DNA of 45,473 nt, taken from contig DKIV01000013.1 in NCBI GenBank assembly GCA_002454425.1, positions 1 through 45,473 on the forward strand, read 5' to 3'. Origin of the DNA: Sphingobacteriaceae bacterium UBA6709. Its GTDB lineage: Bacteria > Bacteroidota > Bacteroidia > Sphingobacteriales > Sphingobacteriaceae. Of the stretch, positions 35,005 to 43,629 are shown piece after piece. Positions within the stretch are counted from its first letter, which is position 1; each line of letters starts with the position of its first letter. Position numbers and translations under genes: made by a program. Below the pieces are notes generated by a model that was given only the letters and a program-made list of their open reading frames with translations, was not told the DNA's origin and ran no database searches.

Positions 35005-35283
35005 CCTTTACTTGAATAACGTATAGATAACGCTATTGAATTCGTCACTAACCTAAAAAACTGTTATATAACGAAGTATTTACAATTATTGGATTCCCTG
35101 AAACTCAGGAACTCTTCTTCTTCATATACAAACGGGGAGAGTGGCGGCAGATAAGTAGTATAACGTCGATCAGTACAGGCGCGAAACCATTACTCCCCAA
35201 TAATGTAATTTTCTACGTTAGAATCGCCTCAAAGTTACTAAATAAATAGAAGCCATAACATTTAGCCACTATTTAGAACGATT
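35005..35283 (-). promoter_or_regulatory. nuoA-nuoB gap with possible internal promoter
   Basis: The gap lies inside an otherwise densely packed operon. On the minus strand a TAACTTTG box (35230-35237) matches TAnnTTTG, with no clear -33 element. A small inverted repeat overlaps the nuoA stop (AACGATT-TT-AATCGTT, 35278-35293), and another bulged one lies near 35096-35113. I see no ORF in the gap. A second promoter driving nuoB-N, or a processing region, is the likeliest content. Confidence 0.35.
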
Positions 35284-35661
35284 TTAATCGTTGATCCAAT
35301 CCAACGTTTTCTTCTTTATAACGTAGATAAATCCAAGTAATAATGTGCCCATGAAAATGAACATCTCGATCATTCCCGTTAATCCCATTTCGCGGAAATT
35401 TACCGCCCAGGGATACATAAAGATCACCTCAACATCAAAAAGAACGAAGAGAATCGCCACTACAAAATACTTAATATGAAACGGAGCCCTGGCGTTCCCC
35501 ACAACCTCAATTCCCGATTCAAAGGGACTGAGCTTATCCGCTGTTTTACGTTTAGGGCCAATAAGATGTGTCGCCGTCATCGTAAGCACGACAAAGCCGA
35601 GTGCAACTAACATCTGTAAGATAATTGGCAAATAGTCAATAGGCATATCTGTATTTTCCAT
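35284..35661 (-). CDS. nuoA: NADH-quinone oxidoreductase subunit A
   Basis: This three-helix membrane subunit has about 125 residues. The conserved loop is KLSPFESGIEVVGNARAPFHIKYFVVAILFVLFDVEVIFMYPW, containing the TMH1-2 loop Glu and the Asp/Glu pair of helix 2. The frame runs up to 35715. ATG 35661 (MENTDMPIDYLPI) is taken; ATG 35646 (MPIDYLPI) is a fair alternative. It is the first gene of the operon. Confidence 0.95.
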   Translation of the reverse strand: MENTDMPIDYLPIILQMLVALGFVVLTMTATHLIGPKRKTADKLSPFESGIEVVGNARAPFHIKYFVVAILFVLFDVEVIFMYPWAVNFREMGLTGMIEMFIFMGTLLLGFIYVIKKKTLDWIND

Positions 35662-35664
35662 AAA

Positions 35665-35688
35665 CAAAAGTATAATGCGCCAAATATA
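35665..35688 (-). promoter_or_regulatory. nuo operon promoter boxes
   Basis: Two TAnnTTTG matches lie upstream of nuoA on the minus strand: TATATTTG (35681-35688) and TACTTTTG (35665-35672). The distal one would give a leader of about 15 nt to ATG 35661. The proximal one would start transcription next to it and suit the alternative start at 35646. No convincing -33 element distinguishes them. Confidence 0.45.
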
Positions 35689-35786
35689 TAAAATTTGTTG
35701 ACCGCTGATTGTCACAATATCTATTCATAATCGGTTTAAGAGAAACACCGCTAAGCATCTCCGATATTGAAATTATCAGAAAACGA

Positions 35787-35815
35787 AAGAGGCCGTAAGT
35801 TCATTACGGCCTCTT
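35787..35815 (-). terminator. Terminator of the exbB-TPR operon
   Basis: AAGAGGCCGTAA (35787-35798) pairs perfectly with TTACGGCCTCTT (35804-35815) around a 5-nt loop. On the minus strand the stem ends in CTCTTTCGTTTTC. It lies 23 bases past the TPR gene stop and isolates this operon from nuoA. Confidence 0.8.
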
Positions 35816-35837
35816 AAAAGAAAAATCAATTTATATC

Positions 35838-37496
35838 TTACTGAAGTGCCTTAAGCATATCAGCAGCATACTTATTAGCTGGATCTAAAGCTACAGTTTT
35901 AGAGAAATAATCCTTCGCCTTCGCATTATCAGTCTTAGTGTAGTAATAAGCACCAAGGTTATTATATGCTTCAGCAAGATTACGCTGGAAACGCGCTTCT
36001 TTCATAACTTCCGGCTTCTCGCTCAATACAGAGATATACTTTTCGTAGAACGGAACCATATATCCGTGGCTGTTCTGATCGTCATCTAACAGGCGATTTA
36101 CACGCGCTCTGTACAGGTAAGTATCAGGTGTAGATGGCGACTTCTGCGCTACAAAGCTGAAAGCTGAATCTGCCTCTACTAACAGCTCTTTACTTGCTTT
36201 CTGTACTTCCGGAGTTTTTGAAGCATAATTGAAGTAGTTAGCCATGCCGATATAGAAATGGTCAATTACCCATGTCTTTGAAGCTGAGTTTTTAACAGCA
36301 AGCTGATACAACTCTGAAGCCAAAGCATAATTCTTTTCACCGAATTTAGTTTTTGCCAGGTCACTTAAAGGCACTGCATAAGCAGAGTCTGTATCTACAG
36401 CTTTGCTCAAATCAGCAAGACCTGTGCTGTCATTATTCGCAATCTTCGCACGACCCAGGTAGAAGTAATCCTGAGCAATAACACGCTCCGGAGATACTTT
36501 TGTGATAAAGGAATTCAATGCAGAGATACTTTCAGGGAAGTGACCATTCTCAAACGCTGAATATCCTAAATAACGATAGATACGTGGATTTGCTTTGTCC
36601 ATCTGCGCCATTGCCTGCGCTTCTGTTTCTAACTGCTTATATTCACCAGCTAAAACCAAAAAGTCGGCATAACGCATTCTTGACTCAAGTGAGCGATCGG
36701 TAAGATCCATGAACTTCTGATAATACTCCAAAGCCTGTTTGATCTTTGCCTGATATTCTGACGGCTGATCTTTCGCCCACTGATAATATGTTTCAGCAAG
36801 TTCACGATATGCCGGCGCGTAGTTAGCATTCTCAGTAACGATAGCGTTCAACTGATCTACAGCCTCTTGGAAAGCCTTAGAATGTCTCACTGTTTTAGCC
36901 TGCTCAAGCTTAGCTCTATACATGGTCTTGTCCAGATCTACAGCCGTACGGAAAGCGGCGAATGCTTCGCTATTCTGCTTATTTCCATTGTACGCTTCAC
37001 CAAGTGACATGAAAATCTGAGGGTCTTTCTCATTAATGGTCTTAGCCTTCTCAAGATTTTCAATAGCCTTTGTAAAATCATTAATCGCTAAATAGCCACG
37101 TCCGATGTACAGATAAGGTGTATAATCCTTTTTCTTTGCTAACGAAAGGGCTTTCGTAAACTTAGCTTCCGCTTCTGTAGATTTCTTTTCAAGAAGATCA
37201 ACAGTTCCAAGGCCTACATAATTCAAAGGAAAATCATCCTCCGCGGTCACCCCTTTAGTGAAAAATACTTTAGCTGAATCAGCATATTCATTTCTCAAAT
37301 AAACGTTTCCCAAATAGAAGTAATTGATACCATCCGAAGGATGAGAACTAATTAAACCATTAAGAATAGTTTTAGCCTGCTGATATTTCTCCGCGTCAAT
37401 TGCCTTTTTTGCATCATCAACATTTTGTGCAAAAACTGCAGTCACACCCAACACCCCTACCAGGCCTGCTTGTACTGCTCTTTTGATTAATTTCAT
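35838..37496 (-). CDS. Periplasmic tetratricopeptide-repeat protein
   Basis: This 552-residue protein has a signal peptide (residues 1-23, ending AVFAQ) followed by TPR helices along almost its full length. Examples are NYFYLGNVYLRNEYADSAKVFF, PYLYIGRGYLAINDFTKAIENLEKA, PRIYRYLGYSAFENGHFPESISAL and AYNNLGAYYYTKTDNAKAKDYFSKTVALDP at the C-terminus. It is the last gene of the exbB-exbD-exbD-tonB-pstS-like operon, 23 bases after the PstS-like gene. TPR proteins are scaffolds, so a partner in the periplasmic side of the TonB complex is plausible, but its role is not shown by sequence. Confidence 0.85.
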   Translation of the reverse strand: MKLIKRAVQAGLVGVLGVTAVFAQNVDDAKKAIDAEKYQQAKTILNGLISSHPSDGINYFYLGNVYLRNEYADSAKVFFTKGVTAEDDFPLNYVGLGTVDLLEKKSTEAEAKFTKALSLAKKKDYTPYLYIGRGYLAINDFTKAIENLEKAKTINEKDPQIFMSLGEAYNGNKQNSEAFAAFRTAVDLDKTMYRAKLEQAKTVRHSKAFQEAVDQLNAIVTENANYAPAYRELAETYYQWAKDQPSEYQAKIKQALEYYQKFMDLTDRSLESRMRYADFLVLAGEYKQLETEAQAMAQMDKANPRIYRYLGYSAFENGHFPESISALNSFITKVSPERVIAQDYFYLGRAKIANNDSTGLADLSKAVDTDSAYAVPLSDLAKTKFGEKNYALASELYQLAVKNSASKTWVIDHFYIGMANYFNYASKTPEVQKASKELLVEADSAFSFVAQKSPSTPDTYLYRARVNRLLDDDQNSHGYMVPFYEKYISVLSEKPEVMKEARFQRNLAEAYNNLGAYYYTKTDNAKAKDYFSKTVALDPANKYAADMLKALQ

Positions 37497-37519
37497 AATA
37501 CTAGTTATACGGTTGATTA

Positions 37520-38407
37520 TTATTTAATTAAAATTTCACGTGGCGGAATCTTCACCGGCAACAAACCTGACTTTAATACAATACGCTGCCCCGTTTCTCC
37601 GCCTAAGAATGCCGAAAATCCCCAACCCAGACCATTGCCACCTTCGCAATTGAGAACATAGAGCGTCCTTCTCAAAGGATATAGTTCCATTGCCAGGTTA
37701 TCCTGACTCGGTTTATAGAATTTATCTGCTCCCTCCTTACCCGGAAGGTTTTTAACACCCAATACCTGAATACCTTCAATCAATGTTGCCAGGTCTGCCG
37801 GAGGCTGTTTATACCAATTAATACCAATAACACCTATAGTGCCCGAATTATTGTGTACAAACTGAATTACCTCTGCATTTGTTTTTAGTGCATACACTCC
37901 TTTAGATGGCAATTTAGTAATTTTTGCTAAATCTTTTAAATATCTAACGGTACTTGAGTTCGCATTATCAAACACCAGACTTCTTTTTGACACCTTTCCC
38001 TGCATAATGTCAATTATCTCCTGTACAGTAATCGTAGAATCCGCCGAATTTTTACTTCCAATTAACGCAACGCCATCTATTGCGAAGGGAGTAGACCGGA
38101 TTTTTATCTTTTTGGCATCAAAAACCGAGGCTTCCTCTTTACTCAGCTGTCTTGATAACACCGCAACGCGGGCAGTATCCTGCATCAGATGATTAACAAC
38201 CATATTCTCCGGCTCGTACATAAGCTTGATCTTGGCCCGTGGATACTGGCTTTCAAAAACATACCACTGATCTTCAACAATGGGAGCAAAACTTTCGTCG
38301 ACCAACACCTCGGTTGATCCGGAAGTTTCCGTTTGTCTCTCATTTTGCGAACAGGCGGAAGCCAACATCAGCACGCCCAACAAGCAGAAAAGGTAGATCT
38401 TATTCAT
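37520..38407 (-). CDS. PstS-like periplasmic binding lipoprotein
   Basis: This lipoprotein of about 295 residues has the signal YLFCLLGVLMLASACSQNE. The body is a type II periplasmic-binding (PBP_like_2, PstS) fold: VLVDESFAPIVEDQWYVFESQYPRAKIKLMYEPE, AVLSRQLSKEE, TPFAIDGVALIGSK, TVQEIIDIMQGK, FDNANSSTVRYL and a C-terminal GQRIVLKSGLLPV. Phosphate ABC transporter genes (pstCAB) are absent, and it sits in a TonB operon instead. Ligand and partner are therefore open. ATG 38407 gives a normal lipoprotein signal; ATG 38416, overlapping the upstream stop by 8 bases, is an alternative. Confidence 0.8.
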   Translation of the reverse strand: MNKIYLFCLLGVLMLASACSQNERQTETSGSTEVLVDESFAPIVEDQWYVFESQYPRAKIKLMYEPENMVVNHLMQDTARVAVLSRQLSKEEASVFDAKKIKIRSTPFAIDGVALIGSKNSADSTITVQEIIDIMQGKVSKRSLVFDNANSSTVRYLKDLAKITKLPSKGVYALKTNAEVIQFVHNNSGTIGVIGINWYKQPPADLATLIEGIQVLGVKNLPGKEGADKFYKPSQDNLAMELYPLRRTLYVLNCEGGNGLGWGFSAFLGGETGQRIVLKSGLLPVKIPPREILIK

Positions 38408-38408
38408 G

Positions 38409-38630
38409 TTAATCATTACGGGTTTGTAGCAGCCTTACCAAACGCAGGAAAGAATATGCGATAAGGAAAACGCCAAAAACGACTTTATATTGTCTTTCTA
38501 ACTGTAATGGAATGCCATCCCAAAACATAATGGCCAGTCCCAATGTCAGGTAGAAAAGGAACATGAATAGGCCAAAAATGAACAAAAATCGCCTTGCGGG
38601 CGATTTTTGCTGATTATTTCTATCAATCAC
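38409..38630 (-). CDS. Small two-helix membrane protein of the tonB operon
   Basis: This 73-residue protein has a basic N-terminus (DRNNQQKSPARRF) followed by two hydrophobic segments (FLFIFGLFMFLFYLTLGLAIMFW and VVFGVFLIAYSFLRLVRLL). I do not recognise a named family. Its tight packing, 4 bases after tonB and overlapping or abutting the PstS-like gene, shows it belongs to the operon. Confidence 0.75.
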   Translation of the reverse strand: MIDRNNQQKSPARRFLFIFGLFMFLFYLTLGLAIMFWDGIPLQLERQYKVVFGVFLIAYSFLRLVRLLQTRND

Positions 38631-38634
38631 GATT

Positions 38635-39465
38635 TTATTGTCCTTCGAGGTTCAACACAATTGGGAGTGTATACTGTACACGAACCGCGCGACCATTTTG
38701 AATACCAGGTTTCCATTTCGGAGACTTCTTAAGCATTCTGATGGCCTCTTCGCCTGTGCCCATTCCTAGATCTCTCGCAACCTTGATATCAGTAAGGCTT
38801 CCGTCTTTCTCCACAACGAATGTCATGAATAAACGACCTGATACACCTTGCTCTCTCGCTGCTGCCGGGTACACAAAGTTTTTACCTACGTATTCGTAGA
38901 ACTTCTTCATACCACCTGGAAAATCAGGCATGGTCTCGATGCTTGCGAAGTCGTGAACCGAGTTATCCTCAACCACTGCTTGCTTTGTTGGTGGCGCTTC
39001 CCCTACAGGTTCATCGATGCGGATGTCCGCATTCGGATCTCCTGCGATGGTCTTCTGACCTGGATCTGCAACCTTTAACTCTTCAACAGTCGGTGGTTCC
39101 TCATCTCTAACCTTCTCTGCCGGTACAACTACCGGAGGAGGGAACCTCACCTGGTCAACTTTCGGTCTCGGCGGCTCTGCCGGTGGCGGCGGAGGAGGAG
39201 CCTGTTCGTCAACTGGTGGCGGAGGTGTTAACACGACCTCGGTTTCTATTGTTCTGGCCTGCTCCTCTTCCGGAGCCATCCCTTTGATAAACTTAGCGAT
39301 CAGCGGTGAGCTGATTGCCAGGATAAAAAGGATACAGCCAATAATCAGGGCTTTGTTAGTCGTCTTGGCATTGTCCTTACGAAGCTGATACGCTCCGTAG
39401 GCTTTGTTTCTGCCAGTGAAGACTACCTCGATCCACTGAAGATTATAAATATCTAACTTTGCCAT
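38635..39465 (-). CDS. tonB: Energy transducer TonB
   Basis: This 276-residue protein starts with the Bacteroidota-type cytoplasmic segment WIEVVFTGRNKAYGAYQLRK. One transmembrane helix follows (ALIIGCILFILAISSPLIAKFI). A proline-rich periplasmic linker (PPPPPVDEQAPPPPPP and on, about residues 80-115) comes next, then the C-terminal TonB domain with FPGGMKKFYEYVGKNFVYP, GVSGRLFMTFVVEKDGS and VQYTLPIVLNL. It transmits proton-motive force, captured by ExbB/ExbD, to outer-membrane transporters such as SusC. Confidence 0.95.
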   Translation of the reverse strand: MAKLDIYNLQWIEVVFTGRNKAYGAYQLRKDNAKTTNKALIIGCILFILAISSPLIAKFIKGMAPEEEQARTIETEVVLTPPPPVDEQAPPPPPPAEPPRPKVDQVRFPPPVVVPAEKVRDEEPPTVEELKVADPGQKTIAGDPNADIRIDEPVGEAPPTKQAVVEDNSVHDFASIETMPDFPGGMKKFYEYVGKNFVYPAAAREQGVSGRLFMTFVVEKDGSLTDIKVARDLGMGTGEEAIRMLKKSPKWKPGIQNGRAVRVQYTLPIVLNLEGQ

Positions 39466-39485
39466 TTTCTAATATCTTTTTGATC

Positions 39486-40028
39486 CTAATACGCGCTGTC
39501 TCTTTTAAGTAGTCCAACCTCGGGTTCAGTGATGTCAACAATAGCATACGACTTAACGTCTACAATTTTCATCTCATCCAATATATCTACCAGATTTCTG
39601 TAAACCGATTTATCACTAGGCTTAATTAACACGATCATATCCTTGCCTGTTTTAGCCTTAATATCACGTGCATTATCTAAAAGAGCTTTACGGATTCCAT
39701 TCTTTCCGTAACCAATAACAGTAGGAGGCGTCTTTGGATCATCAACTAAACCAATGTACCATTCAATCTTATTGTTGCTACCCAACAATATGGTCATGGT
39801 ACGCGTATCCGCTACGTCCAACTGCTGCTCGTTCTTCTCGTCCTTATCAGGCATCGCCAGGTCCATTGCCTGGGGTTTTGCGAGCGTAGTAGTTAACATG
39901 AAGAAGGTGATAAGAAGGAACATCAAATCCACCATCGGGGTCATATCCACTCTGGTCGACTGCTTTTTACTTCTTACTTTCCCGCCTTTGTGTTTACCAC
40001 CACCCCCACCGGTATCTAATTCTGCCAT
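39486..40028 (-). CDS. exbD: ExbD/TolR-family proton channel subunit (second copy)
   Basis: This 180-residue protein has a glycine- and lysine-rich cytoplasmic N-terminus. The ExbD transmembrane helix is RVDMTPMVDLMFLLITFFML, containing the essential membrane aspartate (MVDL). A periplasmic domain follows, with MIVLIKPSDKSVYRNLVDILDEMKIVDVKSYAIVDI. It lies 20 bases before tonB and is clearly different from the other copy. Confidence 0.93.
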   Translation of the reverse strand: MAELDTGGGGGKHKGGKVRSKKQSTRVDMTPMVDLMFLLITFFMLTTTLAKPQAMDLAMPDKDEKNEQQLDVADTRTMTILLGSNNKIEWYIGLVDDPKTPPTVIGYGKNGIRKALLDNARDIKAKTGKDMIVLIKPSDKSVYRNLVDILDEMKIVDVKSYAIVDITEPEVGLLKRDSAY

Positions 40029-40050
40029 TTTATTACTTTTAACAAATTAA

Positions 40051-40671
40051 TTAGTCAGCGCCTTCCAGGGAAGTGATTAAGCTAAACTTATTAACTTTCT
40101 GCTTTTGTAAAACATCAATAATCTTTTTAACTACAGGGTATGATTCTTTGGCGTCGCCTTTGATAGATACACGCATCTGTTCATTGGCAACCTCTTTGGT
40201 CGCTAAACGAGCTGTGTAAATCCAATCGTGAAGCTGAGAAGGTCTCTGACCCACTGAATCCGCAGGGATACCAGTTTGCAATCCCGGTTTATTTCTGTCA
40301 GCACCAGATAAAGCAATTACCTGCTTTAACTGTCTGATGTCAATACCGAAAGATTCCATCAGAGAAAAACGCTTTTTCTCATCTTCAGTAAATTTGATAC
40401 CGTATCTTTCGCCCATTTTATCGAGCATATTCATACGGATCTCCTGGCCTTTAACACCAAAGAATACTTTTCCTTCTCCTACCGTCAGCGTTCCTATGTT
40501 CGTTTCCGGAACTTTAATTTTTACTGTTGAGGTAGGAGTATCTACTGTCAGAGGCTCTGGCTGGCGCGCTGTAGCTGTTAAGATAAAGAATGTTAACAAC
40601 AGAGAAGCAACGTCACACATCGCCGTCATGTCAATAGCGGTACTCTTTCTAGGTACTTTAACTTTAGGCAT
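40051..40671 (-). CDS. exbD: ExbD/TolR-family proton channel subunit (first copy)
   Basis: This 206-residue paralogue has the helix IDMTAMCDVASLLLTFFIL with the conserved aspartate (MCDV). Its periplasmic domain is longer than in the second copy and ends in VVKKIIDVLQKQKVNKFSLITSLEGAD. Two non-identical ExbD genes in tandem suggest a heteromeric ExbD dimer. It lies 22 bases before the second copy and follows the hairpin downstream of exbB. Confidence 0.92.
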   Translation of the reverse strand: MPKVKVPRKSTAIDMTAMCDVASLLLTFFILTATARQPEPLTVDTPTSTVKIKVPETNIGTLTVGEGKVFFGVKGQEIRMNMLDKMGERYGIKFTEDEKKRFSLMESFGIDIRQLKQVIALSGADRNKPGLQTGIPADSVGQRPSQLHDWIYTARLATKEVANEQMRVSIKGDAKESYPVVKKIIDVLQKQKVNKFSLITSLEGAD

Positions 40672-40715
40672 CTTTTAATTTTATAATGATCTGTTAATCA
40701 TTTAATATTTCAACG

Positions 40716-40746
40716 AAAAAGGACCCGGCATAGTATGTCATCCGGG
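40716..40746 (-). terminator. Hairpin with T-tract between exbB and exbD (possible attenuator)
   Basis: On the minus strand CCCGG (40746-40742) pairs with CCGGG (40728-40724). An inner CATA/TATG pairing is possible. The stem is followed by TCC and then five T. It sits 23 bases after the exbB stop but inside the operon, so it may terminate part of the transcripts. Confidence 0.55.
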
Positions 40747-40768
40747 CATTAAACCCTCTCTCTATTAA

Positions 40769-41596
40769 TTATTTATGTGTACTTGCGTAAGTCTGTACAA
40801 TTGAGAATCCAGCTTCGTCAATTGAATAAGTTAACTTATCGATCTTTGATGTAAAGATGTTGTACATGATGATCGCTACAGTTGAAGTCGCGATACCTGT
40901 AGCTGTATTGATAAGTGCTTCAGAGATACCGTTTGCTAACTGTGCCTGGTCAGGAGCACCAGCTGTTGCTAACGCCGAGAACGACTTGATCATACCTGTT
41001 ACTGTTCCTAACAGACCTACTAATGTACCTGTAGATACAAGAGTTGCGATAATTGTCAGGTTCTGCTCTAACATTGGCATTTCAAGAGCTGTTGCTTCTT
41101 CAATGTCCTTCTGGATAGCTAAAGATGCCTGATCGTTATCTAACGTTCCGTCAGCTTCTACTTCTCTGTATTTCTTCAAACCAGATTTGATTACGTTTGC
41201 TACAGATCCTTTTTGCTTATCGCATTCTGCCATTGCAGCTTCGATGTTTCCTGTAGTCAATAATGACTGTACTTTCTTCACAAATGTTTCTACGTTTCCA
41301 CTACCGGCAGCCTTAGAAATTACGAAAAAGCGCTCAATAGAAAACACAATTACCATCAGGAACATTCCCATCAGCATTGGTACGATGATACCACCTTTGT
41401 AAACCATTCCGAAATAGTTTCCTGGAAGTGGGTGACCGTTTTCAGGATCGCCACCTTCAAAGTTTACAGGGCTTCCCATTACGTATTTCCAAAGTAATAC
41501 GCCGACGATAAGACAGATAATAATTGTAAGACTTGCAAAAACGTTAGAACCAGTGCTTTCTTTTTTTGCAGGTGTTGGTTTTGGTGCGGTTGCCAT
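40769..41596 (-). CDS. exbB: ExbB/MotA/TolQ-family proton channel
   Basis: This 275-residue inner-membrane protein has three transmembrane regions: FASLTIIICLIVGVLLWKYV, GGIIVPMLMGMFLMVIVFSIERFF, and the C-terminal pair containing IATLVSTGTLVGLLGTVTGMIKSF and LINTATGIATSTVAIIMYNIF. The conserved Thr/Gly-rich pore helices that hold the ExbD aspartate are present. It is the first gene of the operon. Its leader is A/T-rich and nearly 290 bases separate it from the upstream SUI1 gene. Confidence 0.94.
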   Translation of the reverse strand: MATAPKPTPAKKESTGSNVFASLTIIICLIVGVLLWKYVMGSPVNFEGGDPENGHPLPGNYFGMVYKGGIIVPMLMGMFLMVIVFSIERFFVISKAAGSGNVETFVKKVQSLLTTGNIEAAMAECDKQKGSVANVIKSGLKKYREVEADGTLDNDQASLAIQKDIEEATALEMPMLEQNLTIIATLVSTGTLVGLLGTVTGMIKSFSALATAGAPDQAQLANGISEALINTATGIATSTVAIIMYNIFTSKIDKLTYSIDEAGFSIVQTYASTHK

Positions 41597-41887
41597 TTTG
41601 TTTAAATTTTAATTAATTTTTAGTTTTTGATTTAATATTTAATTGCTACTTACTTGCTGTTTTGTTACATCTTCTGATTCTCAAGAAATGTTGACTTGCA
41701 AATCCACTCGATGCTTTATCCTTCTTTGTCCGGACTTTTTTCAGTTTCTGTGATCTTTTCTAATTAACTGTCAGAATTACGCCAGATTTATTCTGCAATA
41801 AAAACTATTTTTTTTTTCAAATGCAAATCGCAGACAAAAAAGAAAAACAATTTATGAACTTTTATGGTTTAATCTTGTTAATACCTT
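41597..41887 (-). other. AT-rich region upstream of exbB
   Basis: This 291-nt stretch has no ORF. On the minus strand it contains a long homopolymer run (A10) and the box TGCATTTG, one base off TAnnTTTG, about 220 bases before exbB. This would imply a long leader. Alternatively exbB is read through from the SUI1 gene, for which I see no terminator. Confidence 0.35.
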
Positions 41888-42232
41888 TTAGCCGCCTGCT
41901 TTCTTGGCTTTATATCCTTCAGCTTTCAGGAAATCCATAACCTTGTCACGAAAGTCCCCCTGTATCACAATCTCTCCGTGCTTCGCGGAACCACCGGTTC
42001 CACATTTCTGTTTAAGTTTCTTTCCTAAAATTTCCAAATCCTCTTCTTTACCCACGAAACCCGTTATCAGCGTTACCTGTTTGCCGCCCCGTTGCTTTCT
42101 ATCCAGTTGCACCCTAAGGTCCTGAGCCGAAGGTGCCGGCGTCTCTTGTTCTTCATCCGAATCATAAATATAATCATAATCGGGATTTGTTGAATAAACA
42201 ACGCCTTCAATCTGTTTGTTTTTCTTCGACAT
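41888..42232 (-). CDS. SUI1/YciH-family translation factor
   Basis: This 114-residue protein has an acidic N-terminal half and the SUI1 (eIF1-like) domain. Conserved segments are GGKQVTLITGFVGKEEDLEILGKKLKQKCGTGGS and GEIVIQGDFRDKVMDFLKAEGYKAKKAGG. Bacterial members such as E. coli YciH bind 30S subunits and influence start-site fidelity, but are not essential. It is 24 bases downstream of the lipid kinase gene and probably co-transcribed. Confidence 0.93.
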   Translation of the reverse strand: MSKKNKQIEGVVYSTNPDYDYIYDSDEEQETPAPSAQDLRVQLDRKQRGGKQVTLITGFVGKEEDLEILGKKLKQKCGTGGSAKHGEIVIQGDFRDKVMDFLKAEGYKAKKAGG

Positions 42233-42256
42233 CTATACCTTTTAAAATATCTTTAG

Positions 42257-43144
42257 CTAATATAATACTACAAGCGATTGCGGATCTACTTTCACGTCAA
42301 AGACATCCGACCTCAGCAACTTAGGCTCCCCGTCGAGATGGATCTTTCTGTTGTCGTATGATAAGATACGTATATTCTTACCTTTTATTATCTGAAGATA
42401 CGAAGATCTGTCGGCTCTTTTTGTAAACATCGTCCAAACCAACATCGGAAATGCCCATAATCGAAAAGGCCTTAAAATACATACGTCAACCAATCCATCA
42501 CTAAGATCCGCCGTCGGCGAGATGTAAGCGTTATTTCCATATTGTGCTGAGTTGGCAATGCTGATCATAAACGCCCGCCGTTCCAACTTCATATCATCCA
42601 CTTCGATGTCGTAGAGAAAAGGTTTGTACGAAAGCACCTCTTTCAGCGTCGTCCTGACATATCCCAATAAACCCCGCTTTCTCATGCCGGCAAAGGCGTG
42701 ACTGATATTCGCATCAAATCCGATACCCGCCATATTGAAAAAACGAACCCCATCGACTATCGCGGAATCGATCCTTCGCGCCCGCAACTGATTGAGTGCT
42801 TTTACAGCCTCTTCATTGTTGAGTGATAAGCCTAGTGATAATGCCAAACCATTCCCCGAACCACACGGAATAATGCCCATCATCACTTCCTGATGTACCA
42901 GGGCGGAGGCGACCTCATTGATAGTACCATCGCCACCTACGGCCACAATCACCTCGAAGCCATCTGACAAACCTTGTCTTGCCAGTTCCATTGCATGTCC
43001 CACGTATTCGGAAAAAACAAATTCAGCATTAAACAACTCCGCGTCAAGCCACCGTTTTACTAAGTCCGGAAAGCTTGTCTTGTCCTTTCCTCCCGATATC
43101 GGGTTGATAACAAATAATATCTTCTTCTTCAAAAAGCCGAGCAC
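42257..43144 (-). CDS. Diacylglycerol-kinase-family lipid kinase (YegS/DgkB-like)
   Basis: This 295-residue protein starts ILFVINPISGG (nucleotide-binding strand). It has the catalytic-domain signature VAVGGDGTINEVASALV, then MGIIPCGSGNGLALSLGL, FFNMAGIGFDANISHAF and a C-terminal LDGEP segment (KIHLDGEPKLL). These kinases phosphorylate diacylglycerol or related lipids at the inner leaflet. No ATG is available. GTG 43144 is the longest start; TTG 43132, giving MKKKILFVINPISGG, fits the family N-terminus equally well and gives a more normal leader from the predicted promoter. Confidence 0.92.
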   Translation of the reverse strand: MLGFLKKKILFVINPISGGKDKTSFPDLVKRWLDAELFNAEFVFSEYVGHAMELARQGLSDGFEVIVAVGGDGTINEVASALVHQEVMMGIIPCGSGNGLALSLGLSLNNEEAVKALNQLRARRIDSAIVDGVRFFNMAGIGFDANISHAFAGMRKRGLLGYVRTTLKEVLSYKPFLYDIEVDDMKLERRAFMISIANSAQYGNNAYISPTADLSDGLVDVCILRPFRLWAFPMLVWTMFTKRADRSSYLQIIKGKNIRILSYDNRKIHLDGEPKLLRSDVFDVKVDPQSLVVLY

Positions 43145-43154
43145 TATAGGGGAC

Positions 43155-43186
43155 TAAAAGTAGTGGATAATTATCGGGTATTCAAA
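43155..43186 (-). promoter_or_regulatory. Promoter of the lipid kinase-SUI1 unit
   Basis: On the minus strand TTTG (43183-43186) is followed after 20 bases by TACTTTTA (43155-43162), one base from TAnnTTTG. Transcription would start near 43149, very close to the GTG start, which slightly favours the internal TTG start. Confidence 0.5.
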
Positions 43187-43629
43187 TGTTAACCGGCAAA
43201 CAGCTTATTTTTTTAACTCCTTAAATCAAAAAGTAAGATAAAAAACACGGCAAACTATTAAAAAACAGCCCATTTTACCCACATTGTCACTTTATTAAAT
43301 TTATGTTAACAAAAACCCTACACGCCTGGAATGGAGCTAAAAAGTCGCGCTATTAGAACTTTCACCCACAGGCGCTGATATCTGAATTGTGGATCTAAAA
43401 AGCCTTAAAGGAAACTCTGGGCGCTGCAACATTTAAGCAAGGGTCACGACACAAGCATCACTCCGGAGCTACTCTCCTATACTTATTCTACCGATCGATA
43501 CACCATCAATTATTGCCAGTCTTTGATTTGTTGAAAGCCGTTACTACTCCTGCCCCTGAGCACTAACTTCGCCAAGTTCCTTGTTCCGTCAATTAATTAA
43601 GTATTTAATATTCATTAAGAAATTTGTCG
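43187..43629. other. Intergenic stretch upstream of metK
   Basis: These roughly 440 bases between the divergent lipid kinase and metK promoters are AT-rich at the left end. I find no ORF, no RNA gene and no strong repeat in them. Confidence 0.5.
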
